A stretch of DNA of 12,670 nucleotides from Chloroflexota bacterium (GTDB lineage: Bacteria; Chloroflexota; Ktedonobacteria; Ktedonobacterales; Ktedonobacteraceae): contig VBJK01000497.1 of NCBI GenBank assembly GCA_005879655.1, positions 1-12,670 of the forward strand. Reading direction: 5' to 3'. Within the stretch, counting starts at the first letter, position 1; every line of letters starts with the position of its first letter. A program made the position numbers and the translations under genes. The notes under the pieces are model-generated. The model was given only the letters and a program-made list of their open reading frames with translations. It made no database searches and was not told the origin of the DNA. Of the stretch, positions 7,572-12,670 are shown in pieces.

Positions 7572-8597
7572 TCACTTCGCCAACCTCTCAACCTCCTCCA
7601 CGATCCCTCGACACACCTCCAACTCCACATTCGTCCACATCAAAAAGTACACACACTCAATAGTACTTTTTTCACTCGTCTCCAAATACGATATTGCAGC
7701 TTCTATCAACTTACGAGCAGTCTCTTTTACATCGCCCTTCGCAGTACCCGTACCCAGCAGTGGAAACAGGATGGACTTGAGTGCCAGACTTCTTAGCTCT
7801 TCAGTATCGGCCTTTTGCAGGGCTTTGGTGACACAGAGCTGGATGTTGCGGATAGGCTGATAGCCAGTGCCTACCTCTCCCTGCACGGCTGCAACATGGA
7901 AGAGCTTTTTTACATTATGTGTTTGCTGTAAATCACCCGCATTTGTTATTATTACTGTCCCTGGTTGTACGTATAAATCTTTTCCCATTGCACCGGATAG
8001 TTCTCTTGCAATAGTATCATCTATAACATTACCAGCTTGATCTTTCTTTGCTCCATAATAGCGAATCACACCTGAAACGCTATTTTCATAGAAACGAGAC
8101 ATCTCCATATTGGTATTCTCTGAACTGACCCAGATATCTGCCACTTTTACTAATTCGATACCGCCTGTTATTAATACAATTCTTTTACTGCGCTTGTGCT
8201 TGAGTTTATAAATAAACGTCTCGCAATGCTGTAATACTATAGGGGTACGTCTCTCGTGCGAGATATCGCGCTGCTTTTCTTCTAATCCACGAATCTTGTC
8301 TTCTAAGACATCGATTTTCTGAGCAGCAAGAGCACTGCGCGTTCCATACCACCAGATGACAAAGAAGGCCGCTATCGCACCAGCGAGCGAGAAACCGAAG
8401 ATGTTCCCCGATGCAGAGCTTTGTGGAAAGAATGAGAAGATTAACATAACAGGAAATAATGCAATCAGTAGCCAGCTGATGAGCATAGTTGTATAGAAGT
8501 AGCGAGCGTTAAAATGAGCATTAAGCCAGAAGTAAAGTGCTAAGCCGGTGAGCAAGCTGAATAGTGCCATGATTAAGATGAGAATGGTATGTTGCAT
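7572..8597 (-). CDS. Membrane-tethered macro-domain protein
   Basis: The gene encodes 341 residues. The start is ATG at 8597, with GGAGGAAG just upstream; the frame stays open to 8747 but that part lacks a binding site and precedes the promoter. Three membrane helices (about 3-25, 35-57 and 66-84) are followed by a coiled coil (about 88-116) and a cytoplasmic macro domain (about 139-310). The macro fold is supported by the ITGGIELVKVADIWVSSENTNM strand-loop region (143-164), by VQPGTVIITNAGDL (210-223), by the LFHVAAVQGEVGTG segment (232-245), and by the conserved phosphate-loop motif LFPLLGTGTAKGD (277-289). Macro domains bind or hydrolyse ADP-ribose and its derivatives. Whether this one is enzymatic cannot be told. 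The membrane-plus-macro layout suggests a sensor of an NAD-derived nucleotide or of ADP-ribosylated targets at the membrane. It is divergent from the ComB-like gene and is probably monocistronic. Confidence 0.85.
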   Translation of the reverse strand: MQHTILILIMALFSLLTGLALYFWLNAHFNARYFYTTMLISWLLIALFPVMLIFSFFPQSSASGNIFGFSLAGAIAAFFVIWWYGTRSALAAQKIDVLEDKIRGLEEKQRDISHERRTPIVLQHCETFIYKLKHKRSKRIVLITGGIELVKVADIWVSSENTNMEMSRFYENSVSGVIRYYGAKKDQAGNVIDDTIARELSGAMGKDLYVQPGTVIITNAGDLQQTHNVKKLFHVAAVQGEVGTGYQPIRNIQLCVTKALQKADTEELRSLALKSILFPLLGTGTAKGDVKETARKLIEAAISYLETSEKSTIECVYFLMWTNVELEVCRGIVEEVERLAK

Positions 8598-8639
8598 GTT
8601 TCTTCCTCCACGCTGCCGGTGGTCTGTCTCTATAAAGAG

Positions 8640-8668
8640 AGTGTAATAGATACAGTATCTTGCGTCAA
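8640..8668 (-). promoter_or_regulatory. Promoter of the macro-domain gene
   Basis: TTGACG (8668-8663) and TACACT (8645-8640) are 17 bp apart on the minus strand. The leader to the ATG at 8597 would be about 35 nt. This placement supports the shorter 341-residue protein over the 391-residue frame. Confidence 0.5.
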
Positions 8669-8715
8669 TGACTAGAGAACAGCATGGTCCAAAGGATGAT
8701 GAAGTGGCTTTTGTA

Positions 8716-8724
8716 TGATATAAT
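8716..8724 (+). promoter_or_regulatory. Extended -10 promoter of the ComB-like gene
   Basis: A perfect TATAAT (8719-8724) is preceded by TGA, giving the TGn extended -10 that relaxes the need for a -35. The hexamer 17 bp upstream, ATGATG, is weak. The leader would be about 55 nt. Confidence 0.5.
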
Positions 8725-8749
8725 AACAATAAAACTGTGCCATGCAAGA

Positions 8750-8769
8750 TAGCGCATAGTTAGCGCATA
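8750..8769 (+). repeat. Direct repeat TAGCGCATA, two copies 11 bp apart
   Basis: TAGCGCATA occurs at 8750-8758 and 8761-8769, one helical turn apart, in the leader between the -10 box and the TTG start of the ComB-like gene. It could be a tandem binding site for a regulator. No cognate regulator is visible. Confidence 0.45.
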
Positions 8770-8786
8770 AAAGTTAGGAATAGCAT

Positions 8787-9524
8787 TTGCGATTACACAT
8801 TTTCTTTACTCCTGCCGAGCTTGCTGCCGTTATGGCACAACCTGACGATATCTATATCGTTATTGATGTTATTCGCGCGACAACTTCGTTAACGACCATT
8901 TTCGACAGTGGAGCAAAGCGTGTTCTTATCGCCCAGACGATTGAGCAGGCGCAAGCAGCCGCTCAACGGATTCCTGGGTGCTTGCTCTGTGGAGAGCGTC
9001 AGGCGCTGCCATTACCCGGCTTCGACTATGGTAATTCTCCAGTGCAATTCTCACAAGCCGATCTGAGTGGACGTGAATTAATCCTGATTACCACCAATGG
9101 GACTCGTGCTTTCTTCACCTGCCCACCCCATAGTACACGGCTGACTGGTTGCTTCTATAATGCCCAGGCAGTGACTGCACGGGCCATCCAGCAAGCACAA
9201 CAGGGAAACCACAATATCGCCATCGTGTGCGCTGGTGAACAGAATTACTTCGCACTTGACGATAGTGTTTGCGCTGGCTATCTTGCGCTCGCCCTGCAAC
9301 ACCAATATCCAGCCCTGCAAGTAGACGAGAGTGTTGATGCCGCCACTGCTCTCTATCACAGCTATCCACCATCTGTACTGCCCAATTGCTGCAACTCTGC
9401 TCGCTCAGTCATTGCCGCAGGACTACAAGAAGACCTTCAGCTGTGTATGCGCGCCAATGGCAGCAAGCGGGTGCCAATGGTCATTGGGCAAGACAAAAAG
9501 ACAGGTTTGCTCGTACTAGCATAG
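8787..9524 (+). CDS. comB: ComB-family 2-phosphosulfolactate phosphatase-like protein
   Basis: This 245-residue protein has the sequence pattern of the ComB family, Mg-dependent acid phosphatases that convert 2-phosphosulfolactate to sulfolactate in one route to coenzyme M. Recognisable blocks are MRLHIFFTPAEL at the start, VIDVIRATTSL (26-36), CGERQALPLPGFDYGNSP (68-85), TTNGTRA (102-108) and the CAGEQNYFALDDSVCAG segment (148-164). Length is normal for the family. Translation must begin at TTG 8787, since a stop codon lies two codons upstream in frame; AGGA sits eight bases before it. Many bacteria that do not make coenzyme M carry this family, and no other coenzyme M or sulfolactate gene is in the window, so the substrate here is uncertain. 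The family call is firm and the physiological role is not. The gene stands alone on this strand for 230 bp. Confidence 0.9.
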   Translation: MRLHIFFTPAELAAVMAQPDDIYIVIDVIRATTSLTTIFDSGAKRVLIAQTIEQAQAAAQRIPGCLLCGERQALPLPGFDYGNSPVQFSQADLSGRELILITTNGTRAFFTCPPHSTRLTGCFYNAQAVTARAIQQAQQGNHNIAIVCAGEQNYFALDDSVCAGYLALALQHQYPALQVDESVDAATALYHSYPPSVLPNCCNSARSVIAAGLQEDLQLCMRANGSKRVPMVIGQDKKTGLLVLA

Positions 9525-9556
9525 ATCCCCTAACCCCCGCATCCCTCCGCCGCTCA

Positions 9557-9581
9557 GGCATCCTTTATGGATGCCCTTGGC
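9557..9581. repeat. Degenerate copy of the 'ggcatcctttatgg' repeat, forming a small hairpin
   Basis: The stretch matches the right end of the repeat cluster (10525-10548) with one substitution and one inserted base. The substitution creates a 7-bp hairpin, GGCATCC-tttat-GGATGCC (9557-9575). It lies 32 bp beyond the stop of the ComB-like gene and could act as a weak transcript end, although only CTTTT follows several bases later. Confidence 0.55.
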
Positions 9582-9758
9582 GCTTTTGGCATTATTGTGG
9601 CACGAAAATGGCATATATTTGGCTTGACCAGAAAATTATGAAATGGTACGTTAAAAACATCGCTGCTAATAATACATATGCTCAAGTAATACATATATTT
9701 AAGCTTTAACAAGAAGATAGCACAGTTCGAGCGTGAACTGGAAAAGAGGTCAAGACCC

Positions 9759-10268
9759 ATGGAGAGACTACAAAATTCTTTTGACCGGCAGTTGCAGTGG
9801 GAACATCCTCATCTGTTTAAGCGCGAATATGAGCTACATGCAGATAGCACTATCGTGGCTACCGTACGCTGGGAAGGCACTTTCAACTATCAGGTGTATG
9901 CCAAAACGGCGCAGCAGAGCTGGATCTTTAGGCCGAAAGGGCTGTGGCAAAAACGGCTGGTGATCTCTGAGGCAGAGAACCATCAAACTATTGCTACCTT
10001 CCAGCGCGCACTGAATGGCAGTGGCATCTTGCGCTTCTTCGATGGCCGCATCTTTATCTACGACAATACGAGTCTCCGCAGTGGCGAATGGGCCTGGCTC
10101 AACGGCGAAAGTACTCCCCTTGTTCATTTCTTAAAGCACAGTCGTGTTGAAATTGAACCCTCGGCCAATACGATGCCAGAATTACTATTATTGATTGTCT
10201 TTGGCTTTTTCCTGCTCAAATTAGCCGATGCCGAAGCAGTATCAGCATCCCTGGAGATGGTCGGTTAA
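9759..10268 (+). CDS. Conserved hypothetical protein, beta-rich with hydrophobic C-terminal segment
   Basis: The gene encodes 169 residues. The start ATG at 9759 has AGAGG nine bases upstream. The body looks like a run of beta strands with regularly placed aromatic residues: ATVRWEG, YQVYAKTAQQSWIFRPKG, TIATFQRALNGSGILRFFDG and EWAWLNGESTPLVHF. A hydrophobic stretch near the C terminus (about 141-155, ELLLLIVFGFFLLKL) could be a membrane helix or the buried helix of a barrel. The spacing of 'evidence of reporter-like' W/F positions, the DGRIF turn and the final hydrophobic helix recall the tubby-like/LURP-one beta-barrel fold, but this is a tentative impression. There is no signal peptide and no catalytic motif. 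Its neighbours give no clue: the gene stands alone, with the repeat cluster starting 17 bp after its stop codon. Function unknown. Confidence 0.75.
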   Translation: MERLQNSFDRQLQWEHPHLFKREYELHADSTIVATVRWEGTFNYQVYAKTAQQSWIFRPKGLWQKRLVISEAENHQTIATFQRALNGSGILRFFDGRIFIYDNTSLRSGEWAWLNGESTPLVHFLKHSRVEIEPSANTMPELLLLIVFGFFLLKLADAEAVSASLEMVG

Positions 10269-10285
10269 CGACGGATATGCATAGC

Positions 10286-10549
10286 AGCCAGGGCACCCAT
10301 AAAGGACAATACCGGTGAAATAAGCCCCTGCGGTCCACCCGCAGGGCAACCACAAGGGATTGCCCCTACAATGGTACGAACGCGCATCACAGGCTGATTC
10401 GTACCATTGTAGGGGCAATCCCTTGTGGTTGCCCTGGGTGACCTTATTTCACTCGTATTGCCCATAAAGGATGCCCCTACAATGGTACGGACACGCCTCA
10501 CAGGCCGATTCGTACCATTGTAGGGGCATCCTTTATGGGTGCCCTGGCT
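10286..10549. repeat. Nested palindromic repeat cluster (REP/MITE-like)
   Basis: The cluster is bounded by 21-bp perfect inverted ends (10286-10306 and 10529-10549). Inside are two large palindromes. The first has perfect 39-base arms (10342-10380 and 10398-10436) around a 17-base loop. The second has perfect 29-base arms (10461-10489 and 10511-10539) around a 21-base loop. Both share the core CCTACAATGGTACG and a similar loop (cacaggcYga) but have different outer arms. A 10-bp pair, GTGAAATAAG (10315-10324) and its complement (10443-10452), embraces the first palindrome. A small hairpin CCCTGCGG-tccac-CCGCAGGG (10326-10346) overlaps the first palindrome's left arm. There is no transposase frame. 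It fits a non-autonomous palindromic element family. Confidence 0.85.
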
Positions 10550-11381
10550 ACTTTTTACGGGGTAATTTTTTAATTTGCTCGCGTAACGCTTTCGCGCGTG
10601 CACTTGCCGCTTTACCTGTCTCTTCCCCTTTTTGACGAGCGGCCAGCAAGTGCCGATCGGAAGGAGCAAGACCGTGATCTAACTCAGGATGAGGTGTCAG
10701 CTGATCAATGATTTCGCGAATGCTTTTTCCACCCTGCTGATCGATCACTCCCAGATCCACAAACTCCGGCGTCTGCCCAAAGTATGTCAACTGCCACCAG
10801 TGATTGGTCACTGGTTCATGCCAGCTGAGATAACCACCAGGTAGCACTTGGAGCGGTTTGGTAAGAGCACCAGTATAACTATATTGCACACCCGTAGCAG
10901 CAATGGGATCAAAGAAACGAGGTGTGTAAAAGTCAGAGACGAGCACCCCGTTAACCGTGTACGCAAACTTGGCACTCTCAGCTGGATCGCAGACCTCAAC
11001 CAGAAACTCGACGCGGCCCTGATCTGGCTTGGGTGACTGTCCTGCCACCAAACGATTGCCAAAGGAATCAGCTAACATCTCCAGACACTCATGACTCGCC
11101 GTCAACGACCAGCTAGAACTATATTTCACAAGTGCATACGGTTGACCATTTTCATCGGTATGAAAACCTTCTGCACCTTGGACATCATTCACCACAATGA
11201 TAGGCCAGTAGCCAACAGGCACCTCTTCCAGACTCGCAAAGCCATCAACTGTGCACTTCATACCCCAAGCCTGGGTAAAATCGCGCGTCGCCTGTTTTTG
11301 GAGTGCTGCCGCAACACGACTGATTTCCGAGAAGGAAAGCTCCGGTACGTCCGACACCAGAGCTACTTGTGCTAGTAACAT
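10548..11381 (-). CDS. Putative metalloprotease-like protein with SHExxE motif
   Basis: The gene encodes 277 residues. The start ATG at 11381 has AGGAGA six bases upstream. There is no clear signal peptide. Residues 90-105 read SWSLTASHECLEMLAD: a helix with His97, Glu98 and Glu101, like a zincin HExxH active site with the second His replaced by Glu. Further conserved-looking blocks are FLVEVCDPAES (126-136), VNGVLVSDFYTPRFFDP (143-159), GGYLSWHEP (182-190) and WWQLTYFG (195-202). The last 40 residues are a charged, Lys/Arg-rich helix ending LPRKK, perhaps a poorly folded tail. I believe related hypothetical proteins with SHEvLE exist in soil bacteria, but no named family or substrate can be given. 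The stop codon TAG (10550-10548) overlaps the outermost arm of the repeat cluster. An operator-like dyad lies 33 bp upstream of the start. Confidence 0.8.
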   Translation of the reverse strand: MLLAQVALVSDVPELSFSEISRVAAALQKQATRDFTQAWGMKCTVDGFASLEEVPVGYWPIIVVNDVQGAEGFHTDENGQPYALVKYSSSWSLTASHECLEMLADSFGNRLVAGQSPKPDQGRVEFLVEVCDPAESAKFAYTVNGVLVSDFYTPRFFDPIAATGVQYSYTGALTKPLQVLPGGYLSWHEPVTNHWWQLTYFGQTPEFVDLGVIDQQGGKSIREIIDQLTPHPELDHGLAPSDRHLLAARQKGEETGKAASARAKALREQIKKLPRKK

Positions 11382-11414
11382 ACAATTTCTCCTATTAATG
11401 GAAGTAGTTTACAT

Positions 11415-11435
11415 ACTAACATTTACATTGTTAGT
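11415..11435. promoter_or_regulatory. Operator-like dyad ACTAACA-N7-TGTTAGT
   Basis: Perfect 7-bp arms (11415-11421 and 11429-11435) flank a 7-bp spacer, 33 bp upstream of the ATG of the HExxE gene, where its promoter or leader should be. The size and form resemble operators of TetR-type or similar dimeric repressors. No repressor gene is present in the window, and no strong -35/-10 pair was found around it. Confidence 0.5.
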
Positions 11436-11500
11436 TTGTTTTCGATCTTCCATCTCTAATAACGTCCATTAGCATGGTTTTTAACGGTCGAGATAGTAGT

Positions 11501-12478
11501 CTAATCGACCAACAGGATCAATTTCCCAAAGTTTTTATTCTCGCTCATCACTACATGGGCAGCTGCAATCTCGTGCAGCGGATAGACATGCTCAACAATC
11601 GGCTTGACTTTGCCATTGGCCAATAATGGCAAGACGTGTGTAGAGAAACGACGTGTGACGGCTAACTTCTCCTCTAATGTACGTGTCCGCAGTGTGCAGC
11701 CGCGCAACTGGATGCGCTTACTCATGATCTGCCCCAGGTGTACTTGCGCCTGCACGCCTCCCATCGTGGCCAGAAAGACTAGACGGCCCCACGTACCCAG
11801 CGCCGCCAGGTTTTGCTCCATGTACGAGGCTCCCATAAAGTCAAGGATCACGTGCACGCCGCTACCGTGCGTCAAGCCCTGGATCTCGTCCGCAAAACGC
11901 TGAGGCGAGAGTGCAACATCCAAGCCTAGCATTTTCGCTTGTTCCAATTTGCTCGCTGTACGCGCTGTCCCAAAGACGGTCGCGCCAGCCGCATGGGCAA
12001 GCTGGATACCCGCCGTACCGACACCACTGCCCGCCGCATGGATCAGTACACGTTCCCCCATCTGCAAACTGGCCTGCGTAAACAGGGCGTCGTGTGCCGT
12101 CATAAAAGCCTCTGGGATCGCTGCCGCCTGCACAAAGTCTAGATTTTCAGGAAGCTCAACTAGCATTCCCTCGTGCGCTAAAATATACTCTGCCTGCCCA
12201 CCACCGCCTGCAATACCCATCACGCGTTGCCCTGCTTGCCAGCTGCGTACCAGAGGACCAACAGCCTCAACCTCGCCCGCGAACTCTAAACCGGGAATCT
12301 GCGCAGGTGCACCCGCAGGCGCAGGATAGCTCCCCGCCCTCTGTATCAGGTCAGCACGATTAAGACCAGCTGCACGCACACGCACACGTACCTGGTCGCC
12401 AACCGGCTCTGGTGTCTCGACTTGCTGGATGGCTAACACTTCCGGGCCGCCTGGCCGTGTGATCACTACCGCTCGCAT
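11501..12478 (-). CDS. Zinc-independent NAD(P)H:quinone oxidoreductase (MDR superfamily)
   Basis: The gene encodes 325 residues. The start is ATG at 12478, with AGGAGA six bases upstream; the frame continues eight codons further but without support. The N-terminal GroES-like domain shows MRAVVITRPGGPEVL, the NRADLIQRAGSYP block (40-52) and GLEFAGEVEAVG (63-74). The Rossmann domain has HAAGSGVGTAGIQLAHAAGA (147-166), the nucleotide-binding glycine motif, followed by the TARTASKLEQAK segment that is typical of NADPH-preferring members. The Cys/His zinc ligands of alcohol dehydrogenases are absent, as in the quinone reductase branch (Qor and the PIG3-like group). It would reduce quinones or reactive enones in the cytoplasm, using NADPH. 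Length is standard. It appears to be transcribed alone; the next gene downstream starts 119 bp later and has its own operator-like site. Confidence 0.94.
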   Translation of the reverse strand: MRAVVITRPGGPEVLAIQQVETPEPVGDQVRVRVRAAGLNRADLIQRAGSYPAPAGAPAQIPGLEFAGEVEAVGPLVRSWQAGQRVMGIAGGGGQAEYILAHEGMLVELPENLDFVQAAAIPEAFMTAHDALFTQASLQMGERVLIHAAGSGVGTAGIQLAHAAGATVFGTARTASKLEQAKMLGLDVALSPQRFADEIQGLTHGSGVHVILDFMGASYMEQNLAALGTWGRLVFLATMGGVQAQVHLGQIMSKRIQLRGCTLRTRTLEEKLAVTRRFSTHVLPLLANGKVKPIVEHVYPLHEIAAAHVVMSENKNFGKLILLVD

Positions 12479-12559
12479 AGAATTTCTCCTGACTCGTGAC
12501 AAACAAATTTCGATGCTACAGCACTACTTTATCACGCTTGCAAAGAGAATCTTTATGCA

Positions 12560-12631
12560 AACGAGAAGAGGAGTGCCATCACAAGCGGCCAGCTGGCTCT
12601 GGCCACTTGTGATGGCACTCCTCTTCTCGTT
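12560..12631. repeat. Long near-perfect inverted repeat (26-bp arms plus 6-bp inner stem)
   Basis: Arms 12560-12585 and 12606-12631 are perfect reverse complements. After one C/A mismatch the stem continues as GGCCAG (12587-12592) with CTGGCC (12599-12604), around a 6-base loop. The 72-base structure is upstream of the quinone oxidoreductase gene. On the plus strand CTTTT follows eight bases later, so it might terminate a gene; it may equally be a small palindromic mobile repeat. No plus-strand gene that would need a terminator is visible here. Confidence 0.8.
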
Positions 12632-12670
12632 GAACTGTCTTTTAGCCTTTGTTGATCACTGATAGATCGA

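Noticed and set aside
8598..8747. N-terminal extension of the macro-domain protein to 391 residues
   Set aside because: The extension overlaps the TTGACG/TACACT promoter and has no ribosome binding site, while the ATG at 8597 has a very strong one.
10286..10549. CRISPR array
   Set aside because: The repeated parts are inverted palindromes with two units only and no regular unique spacers.
11480..11520. GGTCGA/TCGACC dyad near the quinone reductase stop codon as a terminator
   Set aside because: The stem is only 6 bp with a long loop, and the minus-strand downstream bases are A-rich instead of U-rich.
12429..12662. Plus-strand frame of 77 codons with a hydrophobic end
   Set aside because: It starts inside the quinone reductase gene on the other strand and reads through the long hairpin; the hydrophobic stretch is the translation of the hairpin arm. 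No ribosome binding site was seen.

Overview
The window looks like chromosomal DNA of a free-living, signalling-rich bacterium with a GC content near 50%. The soluble GAF-GAF-PAS histidine kinase, the OmpR-type two-component pair, the palindromic repeats of the 'taggggcaatcccttgtgg' kind and the membrane-anchored accessory proteins suggest a Chloroflexota member, possibly Ktedonobacteria. That placement is inference; there is no rRNA or other phylogenetic marker here.

Layout. Positions 1-5436 are all on the minus strand. Reading in the direction of transcription, an OmpR-family response regulator (5436-4708) is followed after 15 bp by a membrane HAMP histidine kinase (4692-3091), a classic regulator-sensor operon. 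Next comes a separately promoted soluble kinase with two GAF domains and a PAS domain (2843-684). A third transcript starts with an 81-residue protein ending in an exposed Gly-Gly (492-247). It is coupled to a membrane-anchored protein that runs off the left edge (232-1). Upstream of the regulator lies a GC-rich palindromic repeat block (about 5525-5650). Beyond it is a six-helix membrane protein (6914-5703) with a HAMP-like stretch, no catalytic domain and a tandem 17-residue C-terminal repeat.

Positions 6915-7571 are an AT-rich non-coding stretch holding a promoter and a perfect 14-bp hairpin. A membrane-tethered macro-domain protein (8597-7572, minus) is divergently transcribed from a ComB-like phosphatase gene (8787-9524, plus, TTG start). 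A conserved hypothetical protein follows (9759-10268, plus).

A 264-bp nested-palindrome repeat cluster (10286-10549) separates this gene from a minus-strand protein with an HExxE motif (11381-10548), whose stop codon overlaps the repeat arm. That gene has a 21-bp operator-like dyad in its leader. The last gene is a zinc-free quinone oxidoreductase (12478-11501, minus). Near the right edge is a 72-base near-perfect hairpin (12560-12631).

How the genes work together. Apart from the regulator-kinase pair and the coupled pair at the left edge, most genes seem to be single transcription units. The points most worth a second look are the membrane macro-domain protein, the Gly-Gly protein with its membrane partner, the HAMP-like protein without an output domain, and the repeat family. 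That family has two intact palindromes with a shared core and different outer arms, plus fragments just downstream of other genes.
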